Position numbers and translations under genes: made by a program
Assembly: GCF_019972295.1 (NCBI RefSeq)
Contig: NZ_BLJA01000001.1
Location: 2,856,158 to 2,920,157, forward strand
DNA from: Geobacter sp. AOG2
GTDB lineage: Bacteria > Desulfobacterota > Desulfuromonadia > Geobacterales > Pseudopelobacteraceae
Length of the DNA: 64,000 bases
Reading direction: 5' to 3'
Shown here: in pieces, positions 41,901 to 48,781 of the stretch
Layout of the letters: each line of letters opens with the position of its first letter
Position numbering within the stretch: position 1 is the stretch's first letter
The notes under the pieces: model-generated
Told to the model about the DNA's origin: nothing
Database searches by the model: none
The model's input: the letters and a program-made list of their open reading frames with translations, nothing else

Positions 41901-42639
41901 CGCGGGGGGGTTGATCGGGAATCTTAACAGCAACGGCAGCAACAGCATTTCCAACAGCTACGCCACCGGCGACGTCACCGGTACCTCGAAAACCGGGTTT
42001 GTCGGCGGCTTGGTGGGGTACATGACCAACACCGCCCTCCATTATGTCCACTCCACGGGCACTATAACCGGAGCGCATTGGGTCGGCGGCCTGGCGGGCT
42101 TCGCGACCGGGGCGACCATCGATCACTCCTATGCCGCCGGTTTCGTGACCGGCAGCGACGGCGCGACAAAGGTCGGCGGCCTGATTGGCGGGGGCAATGC
42201 CGATGGCCACGACAACTATTGGAATGGCGACAGCAACAGCTCGGCCGCCGGCGACGGGGTGCAAGTCACGGGTGACAATAATGAAGGCCTTACCAGTACG
42301 CAAATGAGCGACGTCGATCATTATGTCGACGGCACCATCGACCAGGTGCTCCAGGACCGTGCCGACGCCGCGTCCGCCGCCGCAGCCGCCCGGGATGCTG
42401 CCCTGCCGGAGGAAGCCGCCGCCCAGGGGAGCCAAACCTCGGGGCAGACGGTGCAAAACGTGTCGGGTTCGTCGCGCTCAAGCCTGTCCACCCAGGCCGA
42501 TGCCTCCCTGGCCGCCGCGTCCATCGAGGACCAGATCGAGTACGCCGATTCGGCCGACTACTCGGCGGACATCGATTCCATCAACGCCGACGGGGTGCAG
42601 TACGACCTGCGCGACAAAACGAAGGACGGGAAGAAGTAA
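35986..42639 (+). CDS. TpsA-type secreted exoprotein (filamentous haemagglutinin family)
   Basis: The 2217-aa protein has a signal sequence (ending near TVFGAPTGG) and a TPS secretion domain (about residues 38-300; INWTSFSTAPTETVNFNQP, FLINSNGILMTKGSTVNTAGF). GLUG-like repeats (about 480-870) follow, then MBG/YDG repeats (about 945-1120; VYDGTTTATL, TYDGTTTATV). A second TPS-like domain lies at about 1200-1370 (VIDWTRFNIASGETVTFDQP, FLINSNGILFAAGSTVNTAGL), then short GANA repeats, more GLUG-like repeats (about 1670-2085) and an Ala/Asp-rich tail. TpsA proteins cross the outer membrane through TpsB; the matching TpsB lies at 45180-46907. Codons in 37.66-38.8 kb are AT-richer than the flanks. 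Start behind AAAGGAGAACACG. Confidence 0.92.
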   Translation: MHEKSWYGRGFGTKVTARLVLGLWACQLVASGTVFGAPTGGVVTSGSAAISQSGSVTNVNQSTNTATINWTSFSTAPTETVNFNQPSASSITLNRVIGNEASVLQGALNATGKVFLINSNGILMTKGSTVNTAGFVASTLNITDADFNAGNYVFKANGSTGSVVNMGTITASDGGYVAMLGNSVSNQGVITATKGTVALASGDKITLNFNGDSLASVTVDEGTLDALVENKEAIYADGGTVVLTAKAADDLLSAQVNNSGLIQARTVDDLKGTINLHAYGGTTSVAGTLDASAPTAGDGGLIETSGDSVKIADSATITTKSATGANGTWLIDPDGFTVGVNGDMTATALTNALANGNVTIASTSGTGTDGDIDINAAVSWSANTLTLNATNNIYVNAAMTATGSASLAANYGHVLDSSGNPTTTASGTGNSDGTPYGLYTLQSATNGAFTGTINFSGTGTVTMNGADYIVISTLTTTYNTDGSVSAYGLDYAQAHPDGNYVLGSDITWGSSVWSTGIGTFTGNFNGFGHLINSALLYATGLFDTIDTGATVSNLGINKATLSQNTSYAASSSTRTTASAYIAAEGILANYNKGNIINSFVNNSTTSNKTRIYSVGGLVGVNSGLIAQSYVFGGAVNAWYIAGGLVGTNTGTILDSSSRSNAGSGGVNRMANNASASTGSYLGGLVGVNDTGGDIERSYTTTTSYNNIYEAATYGCFAGMNAGTINESYATSNFSATANTANVAGFVWLNSGTITNSYTTALYLSNASGISYWTAGFVGDNTGTIENSYAIESSSDSAARYGFAKSNTGTITNSYWLANNNAAITDHNASVTDLTSATQLTSLTSASIYSGFSTGIWGMSASGIPILKNIIVYVSTDSSSTPDYGSATSTATMNLLVYGLQGLSITDKDSVSNMFTTTTDAGYVDAGTQVAASVLTSSAYTNVKGTVTVAPKTITATATVSDKVYDGTTTATLTSLTLSGLVGSQTLTTSATATFSDKNAGDGKTVTVVTTATDGTGKASNYTIATTTTTASIEKKTISATVTGNDKTYDGTTTATVSSTLAGVVSGDTVTLGYSASFADKNAETGKAVTATNLSLGGTDGGNYTLGTTSTLSTTATINPLVLALYGIKGDDGIYTIPSSNLTATNIVAGDTVTLGGSATVSTTATSGSTYALTDTSGLTVSNPNYTVAGSTTVSYVIVGGASLVLNSVASGTATITTAANAGGGTDTTVTTSTDKTVIDWTRFNIASGETVTFDQPSTTSIVLNRVVGYEASVINGTLASNGRVFLINSNGILFAAGSTVNTAGLVASALQLTDADFLNNNYVFTVASSTSGSVVAEGDIIIADGGFLALISNNGVTASGSVTATDGTVLLASADQMTLTLNTADTGLAGYALSGLNGTATVGGTLNAAGGLIETAGDTVVLSDGATLTSGTWSWTQAGSITIGDGGTLTGTLVNAELALCNLILTSAKGDITVNDALAWTADTKLTLNAANAITVAASISANGDNSAVALTAGSDLTVNDAITTGGANAATALAATGGDLVLNAPITTTGENATLVLTAGKDLTVNKAITASGANATLALSAGNDIAIDADITLTGANAALAMNYGGDYSILTPASYSGAVLDADGIPVANAAPSGTEYAGITLSGANAKLAMNGTSYTLIHSMADLAALDDATGTATGYFALAQDLDASGTTYSSSPIAALSGTLAGLGHTVSNLAISDTKEIYVGLIGQATGSTIRDIGVVNATVSSLRSTDSTVAYAGILAGKVTDSTVSNTYSTGKVSVSYGTSGGLLGNVTGSTISSSYSAADGAGGGLIGWTSASTVTSCHATGDVTNGTGGLIGTASGTNIESCYATGTVGDGTGYNVGGLVGSFSGGSYIVNSFAKGSVSGKSRVGGLVGYLAIDPDGTTIANCHATGAVTATAKDTDLTKDYATDGGAGGLIGTAENSGTGSLTVTDSYATGDVVASDSVDYAGGLIGNLNSNGSNSISNSYATGDVTGTSKTGFVGGLVGYMTNTALHYVHSTGTITGAHWVGGLAGFATGATIDHSYAAGFVTGSDGATKVGGLIGGGNADGHDNYWNGDSNSSAAGDGVQVTGDNNEGLTSTQMSDVDHYVDGTIDQVLQDRADAASAAAAARDAALPEEAAAQGSQTSGQTVQNVSGSSRSSLSTQADASLAAASIEDQIEYADSADYSADIDSINADGVQYDLRDKTKDGKK

Positions 42640-42912
42640 GGGCGAGTGCGCCGCTGGGATTCCCGGCCGCGAAGCAGGGCGTGTGGGGAACCGGTCCCCT
42701 GCGCAGGTTATGACGAAGGGGGGTGATGGGCGAATCAGCCCGTAATACGCTGGAAGCTGCGGCCCGGTGCCGCAGGCGAGGAACCCGGCGGCGGGACGGC
42801 GAACGCCACGTCTACTCCGGGAAGATGGCCATGAGGGCGCCCCGGCCCCTTATGGTGGAAGTGGAATCAGACAAAGGTGAAACATAACCAGAAAAAACAT
42901 GGAGGATTACAA
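42640..42912. other. GC-rich intergenic region with possible RNA structure
   Basis: These 273 bp between tpsA and the ModA-like gene contain several short self-complementary stretches, including GCTGCGGC...GTGCCGCAGGC at about 42757-42778. I do not recognise a known riboswitch or promoter. Confidence 0.4.
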
Positions 42913-43815
42913 ATGAGCATTAAAACAGCGCTTCATTCATGTTGCACGGCCGCTGCCGTTTTGACCCTCACCGCCTCGGGCGGCTGGGCCGCCACTACCT
43001 GCGTCACCAGAACCGTCGGGACCGGACTGAATGTTACCAAAATAGCCGTCGCCTCGAACTTTACGACCCCGGCCCAGGATATGGTGGACGCTTTTCAGTT
43101 GACGACTGCCGGCGCCAATACGGCCATCACGATCTGCAACGATTCCACGACGAACCTCAGGAGCCAGATCGACGCCAATTCGAACCTCTACAGTATGTTT
43201 TTTGCCGCCGATACGACGGCAAATTATTACGATACCACTTCCCCCCGCATAGCATACTCCTATGCCAAAGGGGTACCCGTATATTTTACGTATAGGGGGG
43301 CAGATGACCGCACGGTGGACGAACTGATCTCGAACCTCACGATCAGCGACAAGAATAGCGATTATTATGCGACCCTGACCGGCTCGAATTTGAGCACGTA
43401 TGTAATTGCCGATACCACCACCGCAGGCTCCACGGCCATTGCCAATGCCGGCGCCCCCTATGGGGTGAAGGCGCATGCCATCGTGAACAGCATCGAAGGG
43501 ACAGCGCTGCCCACGACGATCCCCACCTGGGTCGTCTCCCCGCTGTACACCAACATCAACCTGACCTTCGACGCCGTAACCACCAGCGGCACCACCAAAA
43601 ACGGGTTCGTGTCCCTGGCGCAGATCTGCAGCATAAAGAACAGCGTTTCCTACGTGGAGTTTACCCATTCGGACTATACCCTGGACCAGAAGGCGATCCT
43701 GCTCCTGCCGTCCGATACCGTGGCGGCGAATCTCAACAGCTACATCCAGGGCCAAATCAGCGCCGGTACCTGGAATAGCACCTTTCTCCCCCTTCATTGC
43801 TACGGCACGATCTAG
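42913..43815 (+). CDS. ModA-like periplasmic oxyanion-binding protein (divergent)
   Basis: The 300-aa secreted protein has a signal peptide (to about residue 27, SGGWAA). Its motif order follows molybdate-binding ModA: KIAVASNFTTPAQDMVDAFQ (the ANFxxPAxxIAxxF strand-helix), MFFAADTTANYY (the SADxxxPxxL region), RIAYSYAKGVPVYF (FxYAxGxLVLW) and STAIANAGAPYGVKAHAIV (IAxANPxxAPYGxAA). Unlike typical ModA it has four mature cysteines (TTC, TIC, QIC, LHC), suggesting disulfides. No ModB/ModC permease is nearby, so it may act in a non-ABC role. The start follows GGAGGATTACAA. Confidence 0.72.
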   Translation: MSIKTALHSCCTAAAVLTLTASGGWAATTCVTRTVGTGLNVTKIAVASNFTTPAQDMVDAFQLTTAGANTAITICNDSTTNLRSQIDANSNLYSMFFAADTTANYYDTTSPRIAYSYAKGVPVYFTYRGADDRTVDELISNLTISDKNSDYYATLTGSNLSTYVIADTTTAGSTAIANAGAPYGVKAHAIVNSIEGTALPTTIPTWVVSPLYTNINLTFDAVTTSGTTKNGFVSLAQICSIKNSVSYVEFTHSDYTLDQKAILLLPSDTVAANLNSYIQGQISAGTWNSTFLPLHCYGTI

Positions 43816-44082
43816 CACAACCGGGTAGCTGGAACAAACACGCAGCACACCCGGCCTTGGCATACAACGGGGCCGGAATACAAGGGACGTTCCGGGGAAC
43901 GTCCCGGCACCGGGAAGGACGGCGGTCAGCCGGCAGAGCCGTGGGCTCTCCGGCGGGCCGCCGTCATCCCCTCCCAGTGTTGGCCCCTCGGCAGAGTCTG
44001 CGGGCACCGGCCCGCAGGTTCCGCCGAAGCGCCAAAATGAGCGACCTTTGCCGGTTCACTACGTCATACATGCGAGGTACCA
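43816..44082. other. GC-rich intergenic region with palindromes
   Basis: A perfect 10-bp palindromic stem (GGGACGTTCC at 43884-43893, GGAACGTCCC at 43896-43905) and further hairpins (TGCGGGC...GCCCGCA near 44000) lie between the ModA-like and parvulin genes. No T tract follows the main stem. Confidence 0.45.
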
Positions 44083-45117
44083 ATGAAAGACAGATGCGAA
44101 CGCCGTAACCGTTTCACCGTGTGCTGTTCAACCGCAGCCAGGCTCCTGACGCTGGCCCTGTGCGCCTGCGGTCTGGCCGCTCCGGGCCACGCCGCGCCGG
44201 CACCCGAAGACCCCGCCGCTGCGGCCGTGCTGGTCAACGGCACGGCCATCACCATGGGGGCGTACCGGAAGGAACTGGAAAGCGCCACCCAGGTGCAGGA
44301 GGCCAAGGCCAAGCTGGCCCATGACGCCATGATGGCACGGGTGAAACAGGAAACCCTGGACAACATGATCACCCGCGAGCTGCTCTATCAGGAGAGCCGC
44401 CGGCGGAACATCGCGGTGGACGCCGCGACCGTCGACCGGGAATACAAGCAGTATAAAGCGAACTTCGCCAGCGAGGCGCAGTACGTCGAAACCCTGACGC
44501 GCCTGAAGCTGAGCGAAGCCCAGGTGCGGGAGCAGATCGCCCAGGGGATCGCCATCCGTACCCTCATCGAAGAGGCGGTCGGCAAGAAGGTCACGGTTAC
44601 GCCCGAGGAGGCCAGGAACTATTACGACCGCAATGCTGCCGCTTTTGCCCAACCCCCCAGGGTTCATCTCAGCCATATCCTGATCGCCTTGGCCAAGGAT
44701 GCCACCAAGGAGCAGAAAAAGGCCGCCGCCGACAAAATTGCGGAGGTCCAGAAACGGGTGGCCCGCGGGGATGACTTCTCGGCCCTTGCGGCCCAGTATT
44801 CCGACGACGCCAAGAACCGGACCCGTGGCGGCGATATCGGCTGGTTCACCTCGGAGCAGATGCCGGCGGAAATGCACGCCAAGGTTAAAAATCTCAAGGT
44901 GGGCGACGTCTCCGCTGTCGTGGAGGACCGCTTCGGTCTGCACGTCATCAAGGTGATGGAGAGCAGAGCGGCCTTTACCCCCACCTTCGACGAACTGAAG
45001 GACCGGATCATGGCCACGGTCAGGCAGGAAAAGGCGGAAAAGGAGTTGCAGCCGTTCGTCAAGCAACTGCGGGACCGGGCAAAGGTGGAGATCCGCCTGC
45101 CGGAAGATAACTCCTGA
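44083..45117 (+). CDS. Periplasmic peptidyl-prolyl isomerase (SurA/PrsA-like parvulin)
   Basis: The 344-aa protein has a signal peptide or lipoprotein-like N-terminus (LLTLALCACGLAAPGHAAP), a SurA N-terminal-type chaperone segment (about residues 45-180) and one PpiC/parvulin domain (about 190-290; VHLSHILIALAKDA, FSALAAQYSDD, GGDIGWFTSEQMP, FGLHVIKVME). It probably assists folding or export of the large TpsA protein or insertion of the TpsB and porin barrels. It lies immediately upstream of tpsB. Confidence 0.92.
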   Translation: MKDRCERRNRFTVCCSTAARLLTLALCACGLAAPGHAAPAPEDPAAAAVLVNGTAITMGAYRKELESATQVQEAKAKLAHDAMMARVKQETLDNMITRELLYQESRRRNIAVDAATVDREYKQYKANFASEAQYVETLTRLKLSEAQVREQIAQGIAIRTLIEEAVGKKVTVTPEEARNYYDRNAAAFAQPPRVHLSHILIALAKDATKEQKKAAADKIAEVQKRVARGDDFSALAAQYSDDAKNRTRGGDIGWFTSEQMPAEMHAKVKNLKVGDVSAVVEDRFGLHVIKVMESRAAFTPTFDELKDRIMATVRQEKAEKELQPFVKQLRDRAKVEIRLPEDNS

Positions 45118-45179
45118 TGGGCGGCCGCCGTCCCGAGGAGTGGCCATGGCATACCAACAAACGACAGAGGACCACCACC

Positions 45180-46907
45180 ATGCACATATTTAATCGACGC
45201 CCGACGGCAAGCGCCGTGCGGATACTGACCATTTTGGTGTTCGCCATTGCCGCGTCCACCGCGTTCGCCGCCCCGCAGATCCCCGATTACAATATCGGCG
45301 GCGCCATGAAGGAAGCGGCCCCGCCGCCTACGCCGCCCAAGAAAGAGGTGCCGACCCCGTCCAAGCCGGTCATCATCCAGGAGGAGGAGAAACCGTTCTC
45401 CCTGACCGACGGCGAAAAGATCTTCATCAAGGATTTCCGGCTGGAAGGTGCGGAAAAGGGGGACGAGGCCAAGCTGTCGGCTCTGCTGGCACCGTACAAG
45501 AACCGGGACCTGACCATGACGGAGATCAGGGAGGCGGCCAACAAGCTGACGCTTTTCTACCGGGACCGGGGCTACCTGGTGGCCAAGGCCTACATACCCA
45601 AGCAGGACGCCAGGGACGGCATCCTGACGATCAGGATCATCATGGGCAGCTACGGCACCTTCTCCCTGAAGAACAAATCCCTGGTGAGAGATTCGCTCCT
45701 GCAAGGGGTCTTCGACAACACCAAGAAAGGCGCGTCACAGGTCGTCACCAAGGGGGGGCTTGAGCGCTCCATACTGGTGGTCAGGGATATGCCGGGCTGC
45801 GCCATCCCCACGGTTACCCTGGCGCCGGGGACCCTGCCGGGCACCACCGATTTCGAGGTGGGCGTGGATGCCGGGCAGCGCTTTACCGGTTATCTCATGG
45901 CGGACAATCAAGGGTCGCGCTTCACGGGAAGAAACAGGGTGTACGGCGGCATCGATCTCAATTCTCCCACCGGCAGCGCCGACAAGCTCTCGGTCAGCGG
46001 CATGACCACCGAGGACGGCGATCTGTGGAATGCCCGGCTGGCCTACGGCTTTCCCCTGGCCCATAACGGCCTGCGCGGCGAAGTGGCGGTGTCCCGGACC
46101 AATTATGAGCTTGGCGGTGAATATTCGTCGTTGAGCGCGCTAGGCGTGGCGGACTCACTGGAAGGCACCGTATTCTATCCGGTCAAAAAAACCAGCGAGG
46201 AGGCCTACGACCTTTCCGTAAATTTTACCTACAAGAAACTGTGGGACGACCTGTGGTACACGGGCACCCATAACCGGCGGGAGGCCTATGCGGGGACCGT
46301 GGCCCTGCAACGGAACGCCTACGGCAGCCTCTTGGGCCAGCATCTCTTCACCAATGCCACCGCCAGCTTCAGCGTCGGCTCGGTGGAGTTCACGGACGCC
46401 GCCCAGGAGGCGCTGAACATGGGTAAGAACGCCGCCAATACGGAAGGCATCTATTCGAAATTCGATCTTGCCCTGTCCGCGAACCTGGAGTTGACCGAGG
46501 ACATATCCGCCAAGGCCTCGTTCAAGATGCAACAGGTGTTGTCGGCGGCCAATATCGATTCGAGCGAGCAGTTCTTCATCTCCGGGCTCGGCGGCGTCAA
46601 GGCCTATTCGGAAAGCGTCGGTTTCGACAACGGCTATCTGGTGAATCTTGAAGCCAAGTATGCCTTGCCCCCCCTGTTTGGCCTCAAGCAGTCCCTGGGG
46701 GTATTCTTCGACCATGGCTTGGCCTATGCGGAGAAGGGCGAGTACACCGTGAACGATATCTTCATCCTGAGCGATATCGGCCTGGGGTATTACGCCAGTT
46801 ACAAGCAACTGTTCTGCACCGCCCAGGTGGCGCAGCCTGTGGGGAAGACCAGCGGCGTCAACGATCCGGGCACCCGTATTCTGCTGCAATTCGGCGCGGT
46901 GTTCTAG
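45180..46907 (+). CDS. TpsB-type outer-membrane transporter (ShlB/FhaC family)
   Basis: The 575-aa protein has a signal peptide (to about AAST AFA), a proline-rich linker, a POTRA_2 domain (about residues 70-150; FIKDFRLEGAEKGDEAKLSALLAPYKNRDLT, NKLTLFYRDRGYLVAKAYIP) and a ShlB/FhaC barrel ending in phenylalanine (LLQFGAVF), the outer-membrane C-terminal signature. TpsB proteins thread TpsA partners across the outer membrane; the TpsA at 35986-42639 is the obvious substrate. The start at 45180 has GAGG upstream; a longer frame to 45117 is less likely. Confidence 0.93.
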   Translation: MHIFNRRPTASAVRILTILVFAIAASTAFAAPQIPDYNIGGAMKEAAPPPTPPKKEVPTPSKPVIIQEEEKPFSLTDGEKIFIKDFRLEGAEKGDEAKLSALLAPYKNRDLTMTEIREAANKLTLFYRDRGYLVAKAYIPKQDARDGILTIRIIMGSYGTFSLKNKSLVRDSLLQGVFDNTKKGASQVVTKGGLERSILVVRDMPGCAIPTVTLAPGTLPGTTDFEVGVDAGQRFTGYLMADNQGSRFTGRNRVYGGIDLNSPTGSADKLSVSGMTTEDGDLWNARLAYGFPLAHNGLRGEVAVSRTNYELGGEYSSLSALGVADSLEGTVFYPVKKTSEEAYDLSVNFTYKKLWDDLWYTGTHNRREAYAGTVALQRNAYGSLLGQHLFTNATASFSVGSVEFTDAAQEALNMGKNAANTEGIYSKFDLALSANLELTEDISAKASFKMQQVLSAANIDSSEQFFISGLGGVKAYSESVGFDNGYLVNLEAKYALPPLFGLKQSLGVFFDHGLAYAEKGEYTVNDIFILSDIGLGYYASYKQLFCTAQVAQPVGKTSGVNDPGTRILLQFGAVF

Positions 46908-46947
46908 TGAGATCCTGCACATTTCAAACCAAGGGAAAGGATAGAAT

Positions 46948-47388
46948 ATGATTGTGAAGTGGCTGTCCGGAACTATTGATTACGGCATCATCGGCCTGTT
47001 GTTGTTCTTGAGCGTAATGGTGGTGGCCGTGGCGCTGGAGCGGTTCTTCCTGTACCGGAAACTCCGCATCGCGGATTTCGATAATATCAAATCCCTGGAG
47101 CTGGTGCTGACGGAGAAGCTCTCCGTGATCGCCTCGGTGGGGAGCAACGCCCCGTATCTGGGGCTTCTGGGGACCGTGCTGGGCATCATGCTGACCTTTT
47201 ACAACATGGGTCAGGATGCTGCCATGGATACGGGTAAAATCATGATCGGGCTGGCCCTGGCCCTGAAGGCGACGGCGGTGGGGCTGGTGGTGGCGCTGGT
47301 GTCGGTGGTGCTGTACAACGCGCTTTTGAGGAAGGCCAAAGTGCTGACGCTGAAATGGGAGATTGCCAATGGACGAAAAGCCCTTTGA
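46948..47388 (+). CDS. ExbB/TolQ-family proton channel subunit
   Basis: The 146-aa protein is a compact ExbB with three membrane helices and the family motifs ([45 protein letters not shown]). With ExbD it converts proton-motive force into TonB movement. The gene overlaps exbD by 20 bp (exbD starts at 47369), followed closely by tonB. Start behind GGGAAAGGATAGAAT. Confidence 0.92.
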   Translation: MIVKWLSGTIDYGIIGLLLFLSVMVVAVALERFFLYRKLRIADFDNIKSLELVLTEKLSVIASVGSNAPYLGLLGTVLGIMLTFYNMGQDAAMDTGKIMIGLALALKATAVGLVVALVSVVLYNALLRKAKVLTLKWEIANGRKAL

Positions 47389-47749
47389 AACCATGAACGT
47401 TATTCCGTTCGTGGACATCATGCTGGTGCTTCTGACCATCGTGCTGACCACGTCGAGCTTCATCGCCAGCGGGAGAATCCCGGTCAATCTGCCCCAGGCC
47501 TCGAAAAGCGCTGCGGAAACGGACAAGGCCGCCATCATCGAGTTGGGCGCGGCCGGCACAATTTATTTCAACAGCAAGCAGGTTACCCTGGAGTCCCTGA
47601 GAGGCGAACTGGCGCCGTTGGGCAAGGACACCGGCTTCATCATCCGGGCGGACCGGGAGATCACCCTCCAGCATTTCATCGATGTGGCCGACCTGCTGAA
47701 GCAGTTGAGCTTCAAGAAGGTGGCCGTTCAGACCAAGAATCGGACGTGA
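47369..47749 (+). CDS. ExbD/TolR-family biopolymer transport protein
   Basis: The 126-aa protein has a short cytoplasmic N-terminus, one membrane helix carrying the essential aspartate ([18 protein letters not shown]) and a periplasmic domain. It overlaps the end of exbB, indicating translational coupling, and precedes tonB. An in-frame TTG at 47363 is less likely than the ATG at 47369. Confidence 0.92.
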   Translation: MDEKPFETMNVIPFVDIMLVLLTIVLTTSSFIASGRIPVNLPQASKSAAETDKAAIIELGAAGTIYFNSKQVTLESLRGELAPLGKDTGFIIRADREITLQHFIDVADLLKQLSFKKVAVQTKNRT

Positions 47750-47791
47750 ACCATGAATACTTGTACCGTTACGTATGGCGAGGGTGATGCG

Positions 47792-48568
47792 ATGTCACAC
47801 TATCAGGGACGTTCCAGGATGTGCCGATGGCTGTCCGTCTCTTCGCTCCTGCACGCCTGTTTCATTGTGCCGTTTATCGTGTTCAGCCTGTACACTCCGG
47901 CCAAGCATGCCCGATCCAGGCTCCAGATCGAACTTTTCGGCATGGTTGCGGACCGGCAGGTGGCGGAAAAGAAGGTAGCGCAGAAGGCGGCACCTCCGCA
48001 ACAGGTGAACAGGCCCCGGAAGCCGGTTCCCGCTATGTACCGGACCGTTGCCACGGAGAGCCCGGTCAGCGTGCACAAGGTGGAGGAAAAGCCGAAGCCG
48101 CTGGAGCAGGAAACAAAGCCTGTGGCGGTGTCCGCCGTGACGGCGCCGCCCGCCGATACTGTCCGGGCCGCCAGTCCGGGTGCGGATGCGGTGCAGCAAA
48201 GGCAGCAGACCATCAGGACGGCCGCGGAGACGGAGGCGGACAGGATCAGGAGGTACTCGGAACGGGTGGTAAAAAGACTTCGGAGTCACCTTGTTTACCC
48301 CAAGGAAGTGAGGAGAATGGGGATCGAGGCGGTCACCACAATCTCATTTATCGTCACGGATTCCGGGAATATCAAGGGCGGCTCCCTTAGGGTAAAGGTC
48401 AGCAGCGGCTATACCGCCCTGGATGCCAGCGCCTTGCAGTCCGCCCGGGACAGCGTGCCATTCGAGAAGCCGCCGAAAGAAATGCCGCTCATTATCGGCG
48501 TGCGCTTCAGCAATAGCGTGACACGGCAGTCTCTTGCCGTACCGGTGAAACAGCCCCCCGGCTCATGA
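47792..48568 (+). CDS. TonB-family energy transducer
   Basis: The protein of about 258 aa has one N-terminal membrane helix (SSLLHACFIVPFIVFSLYT), a lysine/proline-rich spacer and a C-terminal TonB domain (HLVYPKEVRRMGIEAVTTISFIVTDSGNIKGG). It transmits energy from ExbBD to an outer-membrane protein. No TonB-dependent receptor is encoded in the window; the nearest outer-membrane proteins are the TpsB and a porin. Two starts are possible: 47792 has GAGGGTG at a good distance, while 47753 lies three bases after exbD without a clear site. Confidence 0.88.
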   Translation: MSHYQGRSRMCRWLSVSSLLHACFIVPFIVFSLYTPAKHARSRLQIELFGMVADRQVAEKKVAQKAAPPQQVNRPRKPVPAMYRTVATESPVSVHKVEEKPKPLEQETKPVAVSAVTAPPADTVRAASPGADAVQQRQQTIRTAAETEADRIRRYSERVVKRLRSHLVYPKEVRRMGIEAVTTISFIVTDSGNIKGGSLRVKVSSGYTALDASALQSARDSVPFEKPPKEMPLIIGVRFSNSVTRQSLAVPVKQPPGS

Positions 48569-48639
48569 GCGGGGCGCATGCATGATTGTTGCAGCAACCG
48601 TGTAACCCAGGCCCGTCTTTTGAGCCTCCTTCGTGTGGT

Positions 48640-48666
48640 GGGGGGAGAGATTCCCCCCTTTTTTTT
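48640..48666 (+). terminator. Rho-independent terminator after tonB
   Basis: Six Gs and six Cs pair around an AGAGATT loop, followed by eight Ts. It ends the exbB-exbD-tonB transcript before the porin gene, which therefore needs its own promoter. Confidence 0.85.
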
Positions 48667-48693
48667 GACGGACTCAGAGGCGCGCATATCCAG

Positions 48694-48717
48694 CGTTATG
48701 TGTCTGGTTATATATTG
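48694..48717. promoter_or_regulatory. ModE-box-like palindrome upstream of the porin gene
   Basis: CGTTATGT-N8-ATATATTG. The left half differs from CGTTATAT at one position and the right half from ATATAACG at two. It lies between the tonB terminator and the porin ribosome site, where an operator would be expected. TATATT in the right half could be a -10 element. Confidence 0.5.
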
Positions 48718-48781
48718 GTTCCAAGTTGTTGTGGTTTCAACGGCGTTGCAGGGCTAACGCCATATCTCAAGGAGGTTTTAC

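Noticed and set aside
42640-42912. Possible cobalamin or molybdenum-cofactor riboswitch before the ModA-like gene
   Set aside because: Hairpins are present but none of the invariant motifs of these classes were seen by eye.
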